A stretch of DNA of 8,505 nt from Candidatus Poribacteria bacterium (GTDB taxonomy: Bacteria > Poribacteria > WGA-4E > WGA-3G), in NCBI GenBank assembly GCA_028818995.1, contig JAPPMR010000491.1:1-8505 (forward strand), written 5' to 3'. This document shows, one piece after another, positions 1 through 5,589 of this stretch. The notes below the pieces were generated by a model, which was given only the letters and a program-made list of their open reading frames with translations, was not told the origin of the DNA and ran no database searches. The position numbers were made by a program, and so were the translations under genes. Within the stretch, counting starts at the first letter, position 1, and each line of letters opens with the position of its first letter.

Positions 1-1
1 G

Positions 2-232
2 CCAAAGACGTGCCTCGGTCAATACGAGTCTGCAATAATGGATTTTGATACCGCTATACGTCTCGACCCCGATCATGCTAATGCCTATTTCATTCGGGGC
101 GGAGGAAAAATGGTTCTCGGTGAAACTCGAGAGGCGAAACAGGATTGGAAAACCGCTTTGAAACTTGCAACACAATTAGGCAATGTCAAACTCAAAAAAC
201 AGATTAAAAGTGCTCTACGTCAGTTCGGATAG
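2..232 (+). CDS. TPR-repeat protein, C-terminal fragment
   Basis: This is the 3' end of a gene that begins upstream of the window. The frame is open from base 2 to the TAG at 230-232, so the ATG at 38 is probably an internal methionine. The visible residues contain a TPR-type helix pair: LGQYESAIMDFDTAIRLDP matches the classic pattern of G-Y-A and a D-A-I-x-L-x-P ending, followed by HANAYFIRG and a second, weaker unit (LGETREAKQDWKTALKLA). TPR units are protein-protein interaction scaffolds. The tail (NVKLKKQIKSALRQFG) is basic and typical of a final capping helix. The rest of the protein is outside the window, so its localisation, other domains and partners cannot be judged. It ends 94 bases before the next gene, which has its own promoter candidate, so the two need not be co-transcribed. 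Confidence 0.8.
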   Translation, partial: PKTCLGQYESAIMDFDTAIRLDPDHANAYFIRGGGKMVLGETREAKQDWKTALKLATQLGNVKLKKQIKSALRQFG

Positions 233-265
233 AGCGTAAAGTGCTATAGATTTTCTAAATAGAGA

Positions 266-295
266 TTCACAAATCACATAATATTATGATAAAAT
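266..295 (+). promoter_or_regulatory. sigma70-like promoter for the Sm-like gene
   Basis: TTCACA at 266-271 (5 of 6 match to TTGACA) and TAAAAT at 290-295 (5 of 6 match to TATAAT) are separated by 18 bases. Transcription would start near 302 and give a leader of about 25 bases that contains the Shine-Dalgarno sequence at 314-318. A perfect TATAAT also occurs at 305-310, but it would place the start on the ribosome site and leave almost no leader, so I prefer the upstream pair. The region is AT-rich, so chance matches are possible. Confidence 0.45.
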
Positions 296-313
296 ATCAG
301 AAATTATAATTTT

Positions 314-319
314 GGAGGT
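314..319 (+). promoter_or_regulatory. Shine-Dalgarno that fixes the start at 327
   Basis: GGAGGT lies 8 bases before the ATG at 327. A longer reading frame would begin at the TTG at 312-314, but that codon overlaps the Shine-Dalgarno sequence and has no ribosome site of its own. The ATG is therefore the likely start, giving 178 rather than 183 residues. Confidence 0.85.
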
Positions 320-326
320 ACATCCC

Positions 327-863
327 ATGACAGAACAAAATGATCCAACACAAACCCTTGAAACCACACAACAAAACGATCCAACACAAACCCTTGAAGC
401 CATAACGTTGCGTGAGATGTTTCAAGGGCCCGTGCTGCTCGTAACTTATGAAGGCATCAAAAAGGTAAATATCACAGAAATAGAGAAATATGAGATCCAT
501 ACATCTACAGGATCGTTTCATAAAGTAGATGTTCTTTTTTCTCTGATGCCAGAATCCGCGGAGAAATTAGAAAACGCTTTGCGGATAAACAAAGAAGTTG
601 AAGAGCAAAAACTCCGAACCGATAAAGACCCACATAAACGACCAAAAATCATCGGGAAACGCCCTATGCGCAAGTTGGCACAGAAAAACGTTAAGGTGAC
701 ACTCCGAAACGGGCACATCCTTTACGGTATACCGATAGAATACAACGAGTATAACTTTACAATGAACGTGAATAACCAGATGGTACTTGTCTATAGACAC
801 GCTGTCTATCAGTTTGAAATCGTCAACACACAAAATAAAGAATCAACAGCCACTGAAAAATAG
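327..863 (+). CDS. Hfq/Sm-like protein, possibly with two Sm folds
   Basis: A 178-residue cytoplasmic protein without signal peptide or membrane segment. Residues about 119-165 read like an Hfq/Sm domain: NVKVTLRNGHILYG resembles the Sm1 strand pair with its central NG and following G, and QMVLVYRHAVYQFEI resembles the Hfq Sm2 motif (VYKHAI). Hfq hexamers bind small RNAs and A-rich mRNA; RNA binding is inferred here, not shown. The usual Hfq N-terminal helix is not obvious, and a basic linker (residues about 97-118, rich in K, R and P) precedes the domain. Residues about 33-75 (GPVLLVTYEGIKK, then EKYEIHTSTG) can be aligned to the same strand pattern and may be a second, degenerate Sm fold. 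The N-terminal tail carries a duplicated QNDPTQTLE unit. At 178 residues it is about twice the length of ordinary Hfq (roughly 70-100). It could instead be a distant Sm-like protein that does not bind RNA. Confidence 0.65.
   Translation: MTEQNDPTQTLETTQQNDPTQTLEAITLREMFQGPVLLVTYEGIKKVNITEIEKYEIHTSTGSFHKVDVLFSLMPESAEKLENALRINKEVEEQKLRTDKDPHKRPKIIGKRPMRKLAQKNVKVTLRNGHILYGIPIEYNEYNFTMNVNNQMVLVYRHAVYQFEIVNTQNKESTATEK
335..398 (+). repeat. 28-base direct repeat with 36-base period, in-frame
   Basis: Bases 335-362 and 371-398 are identical except at one position (T341 against C377). The period of 36 bases equals 12 codons, so the repeat encodes QNDPTQTLE twice (residues 4-12 and 16-24) in the polar tail of the Sm-like protein. 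The near identity at DNA level indicates a recent in-frame tandem duplication. Confidence 0.9.
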
Positions 864-877
864 AATACATTTTACTT

Positions 878-893
878 TGGCACAGAATTTGCT
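878..893 (+). promoter_or_regulatory. sigma-54 type -24/-12 promoter
   Basis: TGGCAC (878-883), five bases, TTGC (889-892) then T exactly match the core sigma-54 (RpoN) consensus, with GG and GC in the required spacing. It lies in the intergenic space just after the Sm-like gene and points toward the dioxygenase gene; transcription would start near 904 with a leader of about 118 bases. Sigma-54 promoters need an activator ATPase bound upstream. No clear activator site was recognised, and upstream sites would fall inside the preceding gene. Whether the organism has RpoN cannot be seen here. Confidence 0.5.
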
Positions 894-921
894 TGTGTTA
901 AAAGTGAGTTAGACTAAACCG

Positions 922-983
922 GTAGATTGGGTTGAACGGACACCTATTTTGGGTGTTGGTTACGCAAGTTCAACCCAACCTAC
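922..983 (+). repeat. Inverted repeat (16-base arms) followed by a T-run
   Basis: The left arm 922-937 (GTAGATTGGGTTGAAC) and right arm 968-983 (GTTCAACCCAACCTAC) are complementary over 16 bases with one G-T wobble. A smaller nested stem, ACACC (940-944) with GGTGT (952-956), sits in the 30-base loop. Six T residues follow at 990-995. It looks like a small palindromic repeat element; copies elsewhere in the genome are expected but cannot be tested here. It could end transcription from the Sm-like gene, or act as a leader hairpin for the dioxygenase gene. Confidence 0.8.
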
Positions 984-1007
984 GCGCTATTTTTTCTAAA
1001 TTCAACG

Positions 1008-1017
1008 AAAGGAGGTG
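1008..1017 (+). promoter_or_regulatory. Strong Shine-Dalgarno for the dioxygenase gene
   Basis: AAAGGAGGTG is almost perfectly complementary to the 16S rRNA tail, and its GGAGG is 6 bases before the ATG at 1022. It decides against a 30-codon longer frame from a TTG at 932, which would read straight through the inverted repeat. Confidence 0.9.
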
Positions 1018-1021
1018 TCCA

Positions 1022-1918
1022 ATGGAAACCGAGCAAAAATATCGGATTGCGCCACCCGGATTCACATCGGAACAGTGGGAAACGTTCAACGAAGACGGTA
1101 TCATCTTTATTGAAGACGCCATCTCCGATGAAGATATTGACACCTATAAAGATGCGATAGATCGTGTCGCTGCTACCAATTCGAAATGGACACCAGGTGG
1201 CTATCTCGGCATGGAGAACATAGTCGAACGTGACCCTGTGTTTACAAGTTTAATTGATCACAAACGGCATGTCGGTTTCGCGTACGACCTTTTCGGAGAA
1301 CTTCTTAAACTACATCAAAGTCAATTTTTCCTACGCCCGCCCGGTGGTAAACAATACAACATTTGGCACCCCGATGGCGCACGGGCGCTTCCCTACGGCG
1401 TGTTTTCGCCAAAATTGCCGCTCCAAATCAAAATCGGATATTGGTTGACAGACCTCCCACATGAGAAGATGGGTAATCTCGTTGTGTTGCCGGGAAGCCA
1501 TCGTCAGCAGTATATGGATGGTTACGATACCCACAACAGCGTTCCGGGAGAAATGGCTGTCTGTCCCCGTAAAGGCACAATGACGGTGATGCACTCCAGC
1601 ATTTGGCATCGTGTAGAACCGAACGAAAGCGACGTAGTCCGCTACAATATCTTTGTGGCGTATTGTCCATCGTGGGTTACCCCTGCGGATCGGTTTCACT
1701 CCTCGCCAGAATGGTTAGAAACGCTCAACCGCGAACAACGCATCATCATGCGGAGTTATAAACATGCGTATCATAACGCGAAGCCGCCCGCTTCCGATTT
1801 TCCACTCTTTCTCGAACGTGACAGCGGTATTGAGGCAGACGAAGGAAAGTATTTAGATCACGTGCAATTACACAGACGAAAACGACAAACAATGCATGAA
1901 CGTATTGCAGAAATATAG
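1022..1918 (+). CDS. Phytanoyl-CoA dioxygenase (PhyH) family protein
   Basis: A 298-residue non-haem Fe(II)/2-oxoglutarate-dependent oxygenase of the PhyH family, which hydroxylates or halogenates small organic substrates while converting 2-oxoglutarate to succinate and CO2. The metal triad is visible: H116 and D118 in NIWHPDGA, and distal H196 in SSIWHRVEP. R207 (DVVRYNIF), 11 residues later, is placed to bind the 2-oxoglutarate carboxylate. The VLPGSHR segment (155-161) is typical of the family. Length is normal and all key residues are present, so it should be active. There is no signal peptide, so it acts in the cytoplasm. The substrate cannot be read from the sequence; bacterial members act on many lipids and natural products. 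It is the first gene of a co-directional group with an ABC permease 11 bases downstream, so its product may be a substrate of that transporter (inference). Confidence 0.9.
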   Translation: METEQKYRIAPPGFTSEQWETFNEDGIIFIEDAISDEDIDTYKDAIDRVAATNSKWTPGGYLGMENIVERDPVFTSLIDHKRHVGFAYDLFGELLKLHQSQFFLRPPGGKQYNIWHPDGARALPYGVFSPKLPLQIKIGYWLTDLPHEKMGNLVVLPGSHRQQYMDGYDTHNSVPGEMAVCPRKGTMTVMHSSIWHRVEPNESDVVRYNIFVAYCPSWVTPADRFHSSPEWLETLNREQRIIMRSYKHAYHNAKPPASDFPLFLERDSGIEADEGKYLDHVQLHRRKRQTMHERIAEI

Positions 1919-1929
1919 GCTAACCTAAA

Positions 1930-3108
1930 ATGAAAAATCTGTTCCTCAAAGACATGCGATATCGTCGAGCCAGAGTTGTGCTAACAGTTCTCGGCATCAC
2001 CGTGCTGATTTCGTTGATTCTGCTATTAGGTGGAATTATGAACGGCATGCGTATACAAGCACAACAATATGTGAAATCTACAGGTGCCGATATCTGGATT
2101 TCTGCCGAAGGCTCTGGCGGCGCATTCATTGGGTTTTCATTACTTGATGAGGAACACATGGCATTTCTTAAGGCATCGCCCGGATTAGTCCCTGATTCCG
2201 CCTCCCCACTGATCTTTGCACAAGCACGCCCAAATGTTCGTGGGAAACCCACGAAAGCAATGGTTGTTGGCTATACATTAGGCAAACTTGGCGGTCCGAA
2301 ACATGTTGTTGAAGGGAGAATGTTTAAATCGCGTCAGTTTGAGGATTATCGCCCTGAAGACCCTGTTCCTTATGAGGTAATTGTTGATGAAAAGATGGGG
2401 CTTGAAGTCGGCGAATTGATCTCTATCAGCAAAGAAAAGGTGCGAGTTGTCGGAAAAGCCAAAAGCCTCATGTTCGTTCTGGATACCCCTTTACTCTTTA
2501 TGGATGTGCGTGCGGCACAGAAAGTTTTTCTTGAAAACACACCTTATGTCAATATGATGATCGGCAAATCAAACAATAATGAAAATCCTACAAAGGTCGC
2601 TGCCAATTTAGATGCGTTTGAAACTATAGAAGTACGCACCTTAGAACATACACTTAAAGACATTATGGAATATTGGGTTGACAATCCGATGAAAGCGGTG
2701 CAATTTTTGCGAGTCATGCTCTGGTTAGCTGCAGGTTTGATAGTTGGGATGATTACTTATGTGACGATGCTTGAAAAGACACAGGAAATTGGCGTACTAA
2801 AAGCTATCGGTGCTTCAAACGGTTATGTCATGGCGCTTCTACTCAAACAGGTCGCCCTCATCTCTGTCATTGGTGTGCTGCTTGGACTTATCTTATCCTA
2901 CATATTTGCAGTTGCAGCACCTATCTTCGTAGCAATTAATTTAGTTGAATCCATCATTGTTGTGTGTATTAGTTTCGTTGTGTGTTGTGGAAGTGGTTAC
3001 CTTGCAGCGCGGAAAGCGATTATGGTTGATCCGATGATAGCGTTTCGTGGCGAGATTGATTTCGGCATAACACAAGAAAATCAAAGTTTTGCGGACGCTG
3101 AAGATTGA
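1930..3108 (+). CDS. ABC transporter permease, FtsX/MacB type
   Basis: A 392-residue inner-membrane permease of the MacB/FtsX/DevC type. It has the four-helix plan: helix 1 at about 15-37, a large periplasmic domain (about 40-258, MacB-core-like), then helices at about 260-281, 304-328 and 339-360. The cytoplasmic coupling segment KTQEIGVLKAIGAS (283-296) is the hallmark FtsX-family motif, and the C-terminal ARKAIMVDPMIAFRG (359-373) matches the usual DP-x-x-A-x-R ending. Such permeases work as dimers with a LolD/MacB-type ATPase, moving lipoproteins, lipids or small molecules from inner membrane or periplasm outward, or transmitting mechanical force. The ATG lies 11 bases after the dioxygenase stop and has no evident Shine-Dalgarno sequence, suggesting translation coupled to that gene. 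The matching ATPase is downstream rather than adjacent, separated by repeat elements. The transported substrate is unknown. Confidence 0.9.
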   Translation: MKNLFLKDMRYRRARVVLTVLGITVLISLILLLGGIMNGMRIQAQQYVKSTGADIWISAEGSGGAFIGFSLLDEEHMAFLKASPGLVPDSASPLIFAQARPNVRGKPTKAMVVGYTLGKLGGPKHVVEGRMFKSRQFEDYRPEDPVPYEVIVDEKMGLEVGELISISKEKVRVVGKAKSLMFVLDTPLLFMDVRAAQKVFLENTPYVNMMIGKSNNNENPTKVAANLDAFETIEVRTLEHTLKDIMEYWVDNPMKAVQFLRVMLWLAAGLIVGMITYVTMLEKTQEIGVLKAIGASNGYVMALLLKQVALISVIGVLLGLILSYIFAVAAPIFVAINLVESIIVVCISFVVCCGSGYLAARKAIMVDPMIAFRGEIDFGITQENQSFADAED

Positions 3109-3153
3109 GTAGAATACGTTACCATCAGGGCACACGCTAAAGTACTCTTGGTA

Positions 3154-3174
3154 GGAGCGGTTTCCAACCGCTCC
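3154..3174 (+). repeat. Perfect short palindrome (9-base arms)
   Basis: GGAGCGGTT (3154-3162), TCC, AACCGCTCC (3166-3174) forms a perfect 9-base-pair stem with a 3-base loop, in the gap between the ABC permease and ATPase genes. No T-run follows, so it is not a standard intrinsic terminator. It resembles REP-type dispersed hairpins and could stabilise the 3' end of the permease mRNA. Confidence 0.8.
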
Positions 3175-3225
3175 GTAGCGTTATAGTTATAGTAGATTTT
3201 GGAATTTTTTATATACTCTGCACCA

Positions 3226-3305
3226 GCGAGGTTGGGAAGAAATCAACGGTATGAATCATGGCGAATGCCAAAAGCGCATTCGTCTTTAGGCATTCCCCGC
3301 CTCGC
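3226..3305 (+). repeat. Imperfect inverted repeat with nested hairpin
   Basis: The outer arms GCGAGGTTGGGAA (3226-3238) and TTCCCCGCCTCGC (3293-3305) are complementary at 11 of 13 positions plus one wobble. Inside, CGAATGC (3262-3268) pairs with GCATTCG (3276-3282) as a 7-base-pair hairpin; alternatively GAATGCC (3263-3269) pairs with GGCATTC (3289-3295), so two folds compete. It looks like an 80-base non-coding palindromic element (MITE- or REP-like). No open frame of note lies in the 253-base gap 3109-3361, which is occupied by this element, the palindrome at 3154-3174 and AT-rich DNA. Confidence 0.65.
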
Positions 3306-3361
3306 CTACCGTGGGAGGCAAGTATAATTATTTGTATTCTTCACCATAAAAGGTATGTATA

Positions 3362-4036
3362 ATGGCAACAATCATAGAAGGAATTGGCTTAACCAAACGT
3401 TTTGGCACGGGTGATGCTGCTGTCGTCGCAATTGACTCGGTTGACATTCAAATCGAAGAACGTGAATTGGTGATGATTATGGGAGACAGCGGATGTGGAA
3501 AAACAACACTGATTAGCCTTCTTGGATGTATTTTAACACCAGATGCGGGGGAACTCCGTATTGATGGTGAAGCAATAAATCCCGAAAATCAAGACTTGAG
3601 CGTTATTCGCAGACAAAAGATTGGGTTTGTTTTTCAGCTGTTTCATCTTTTGCCATACCTTACTGCACTTGAAAACGTTATGGTTGCCATGGACATCGCT
3701 AAGACAAATGCAACTGAAGCAGAAAAACACTCCACAGAATTGCTCACCCGAGTCGGATTAAGTGAACGCCTTCACCACCGTCCTGCCCAGCTATCTGGTG
3801 GTGAAAAACAACGCGTCTCTTTTGCCCGAGCACTTGCGAATCGTCCCAAAATCATCTTTGCTGATGAACCAACCGCCAACTTAGATAGCCGCCAAAGCGA
3901 CAACTTGATGAGCCTAATTCAAGAACTACGGCAAGAACACCAAACCACCATCGCCATTGTGACCCATCATCAAGGGCTAAAAGAGAACGCTGACCGTATA
4001 ATTCACATGAAAGATGGAAGGATTGTTGCAGCTTGA
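3362..4036 (+). CDS. ABC transporter ATP-binding protein, MacB/LolD type
   Basis: A 224-residue cytoplasmic ATPase that powers an FtsX-type permease, most likely the one encoded at 1930-3108. All nucleotide-binding motifs are present: Walker A GDSGCGKT (41-48), Q-loop Q92 in the subfamily-typical FQLFHLLPYLTALENV (91-106), signature LSGGEKQR (144-151), Walker B IIFADEP (164-170) with catalytic E169, D-loop ANLDS (172-176) and H-loop H202. The usual D after the H-loop histidine is another H (THHQ). The length is that of a stand-alone MacB/LolD subunit, not a MacB fusion. The start has a modest AAAGG site about 9 bases upstream. Its TGA stop overlaps the start of the outer-membrane protein gene, indicating coupled translation. 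An AT-rich stretch before it contains TATAAT at 3323-3328 but no convincing -35 box. Confidence 0.93.
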   Translation: MATIIEGIGLTKRFGTGDAAVVAIDSVDIQIEERELVMIMGDSGCGKTTLISLLGCILTPDAGELRIDGEAINPENQDLSVIRRQKIGFVFQLFHLLPYLTALENVMVAMDIAKTNATEAEKHSTELLTRVGLSERLHHRPAQLSGGEKQRVSFARALANRPKIIFADEPTANLDSRQSDNLMSLIQELRQEHQTTIAIVTHHQGLKENADRIIHMKDGRIVAA

Positions 4037-5421
4037 AAGATAATACTGTATTTTTCGCATTTAGTCGTAGTATTTTTGCTTCAACCATTTTTATTTTAAC
4101 AATAGTCTCTCCAATTTCCGCTCAGGAACGATTAACACCACTTGCAGAGCAACACTTCTTAACAAATGGGTTCTACGGTGGCGGTTTAACATTCATCAAT
4201 GGAGATGCCTATGTCCGGATTCAACTTCAACCGGAGATTCCACTTGGAAAAATCGGTATCGGTTTTGACCTCGTTTTACTTTACAACCCTTACGCAGAAA
4301 ATGCTGAAGATCAGTTCCTTGCTGAGGATGCTGAAGCATGGGACAGCGCAAGCACATGGTTAAGGTTGATCCGCTACATCAGCTACGGTGATCCTTACGA
4401 CCCTTTTTACTTCCGCCTCGGAGAGTTCGATTTTCTAACAATCGGACACGGATCAATTATGTCTGGCTATTCTAATCATGATCGGCGCGGTTTGCACCTG
4501 AACTTAAGAAAATCTCATAACCGATACGGTGTGGAAACGATGGTGAATGACATCGGATATCCCACAATTTACGGTGGGCGTGGGTTTTTTCGCCCTTTTC
4601 AACGCCCAGAAAATAACAATCTGCTGACACGATTTGAACTCGGCGCTACCTATTTGATCGATATTGACCCGGATTCACTGCAAAAAGACGAAGAACCTTT
4701 AGACGCTGTCGGTTTTGATGTAGGATTTCCTATTATAGAACGAGATTCTTTTCGGCTCGATCTATATGACGATATCGTTATGATAAATCCACCCCCTAAT
4801 CCAGAAGATTTTGCGTTAGAGTCTATAGCAGCTAAAGAAAAATCTAAATCACATTCAGAAAACGCCGTAAATGAATTGGGATGGGGTAACGCTGTTGGCA
4901 TTGGCTTCGCTGCTACCAAAGCCATTTTCAAATTTGAGTACCGTATCTTTAGTGATGGCTACATTCCCGCTGTGTTTGATTATACCTATGAAACCGGGCT
5001 GCCAGAATTTTGGGGCTACGAGACGAACAATGCATTGAGACGCGGATTTTTCACACAACTCATCTGGCAACCGATGCCGCAACTCCATTTTTTAGGGGCT
5101 TATGAACACTATAACAACTATTCATCCAAAATCTATCTTGGTATTAAAGAATCCGGATTAGTTCCACGTATGACGTTTCGTGCATTCTATACAAAACGGA
5201 ATATCGGTGAAGATAAAGAAACAAATTTTATTTCTGATCTCTTCGACCTGGATGAAAAATCGGCACTCAACCTTGAAATCCGTTATGCAATCTTTCCACC
5301 TATGCAAACAATTTTCATTAAAGAGTATCGATATCGGCGTGTCCAAACGGATGAAGGCACTTCACAATTCGAACCGATCCATAAAACTTCGATCATGGTA
5401 GGGGTTACAACAGATTTTTAG
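4033..5421 (+). CDS. Predicted outer-membrane beta-barrel protein
   Basis: A 462-residue exported protein. The start is TTG at 4033, which overlaps the ATPase stop (TTGA); GGAAGGA at 4016-4022 is a suitable ribosome site, and this start gives a convincing signal peptide with a hydrophobic core (about 14-27) and a predicted signal peptidase I site after ISA at A30. The mature part is rich in Y, F, G and alternating polar/apolar strands (for example GKIGIGFDLVLLY, TIFIKEYRYRRV) and ends in SIMVGVTTDF. A C-terminal aromatic residue on an alternating strand is the usual barrel-assembly signal. LTIGHGSIMSGYSN (135-148) and the R/Y-rich strands resemble uncharacterised porin-like proteins. I do not recognise a named family. 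A polar loop rich in P, E, K and S lies at about 252-278. Coupling to the ABC ATPase suggests it is the outer-membrane partner or a cargo of that system, but it is not TolC-like (no long coiled coil). Confidence 0.75.
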   Translation: MKDNTVFFAFSRSIFASTIFILTIVSPISAQERLTPLAEQHFLTNGFYGGGLTFINGDAYVRIQLQPEIPLGKIGIGFDLVLLYNPYAENAEDQFLAEDAEAWDSASTWLRLIRYISYGDPYDPFYFRLGEFDFLTIGHGSIMSGYSNHDRRGLHLNLRKSHNRYGVETMVNDIGYPTIYGGRGFFRPFQRPENNNLLTRFELGATYLIDIDPDSLQKDEEPLDAVGFDVGFPIIERDSFRLDLYDDIVMINPPPNPEDFALESIAAKEKSKSHSENAVNELGWGNAVGIGFAATKAIFKFEYRIFSDGYIPAVFDYTYETGLPEFWGYETNNALRRGFFTQLIWQPMPQLHFLGAYEHYNNYSSKIYLGIKESGLVPRMTFRAFYTKRNIGEDKETNFISDLFDLDEKSALNLEIRYAIFPPMQTIFIKEYRYRRVQTDEGTSQFEPIHKTSIMVGVTTDF

Positions 5422-5589
5422 TATTTATGGGGACGATTTTTATATGCGTTCGCCGCATCGGAACCCAATTTCTGGCGCGAACACTGACGAATCGGTTTTC
5501 GTTGTGTGAAGGCAGGTACACCTTAAACTTTCTTTTCATATCTTCATCTCTGTAACAAATCAGGACAGGACGTTATGGTGGATTAGCAC

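Noticed and set aside
932..1021. A 30-codon upstream extension of the dioxygenase from a TTG start
   Set aside because: It reads through the inverted repeat, has no ribosome site, and a near-perfect Shine-Dalgarno sequence precedes the ATG at 1022.
1331..1699. A 122-codon open frame on the minus strand inside the dioxygenase gene
   Set aside because: It lies wholly opposite a well-supported gene with intact catalytic motifs and resembles no known protein; it is a frame shadow.
1916..1924. TAGGCTAAC shared by the ends of the dioxygenase (1916-1924) and TRAP (7978-7986) genes
   Set aside because: A nine-base match over stop codons with unrelated flanks is most likely chance; only the second copy is part of a hairpin.
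3154..3174. The perfect hairpin as an intrinsic terminator of the permease gene
   Set aside because: No T-run follows the stem on either strand, so it is listed only as a palindromic repeat.
3323..3328. TATAAT as a promoter for the ABC ATPase gene
   Set aside because: The region 17 bases upstream is CCTCGC, unlike a -35 box, and there is no extended -10. AT-rich DNA makes a lone match weak evidence.
5422..5589. Promoter or terminator in the gap before the TRAP gene
   Set aside because: No stem with a T-run and no paired -35/-10 boxes stood out. A TGGCGC at about 5474 lacks the matching TTGC needed for sigma-54.
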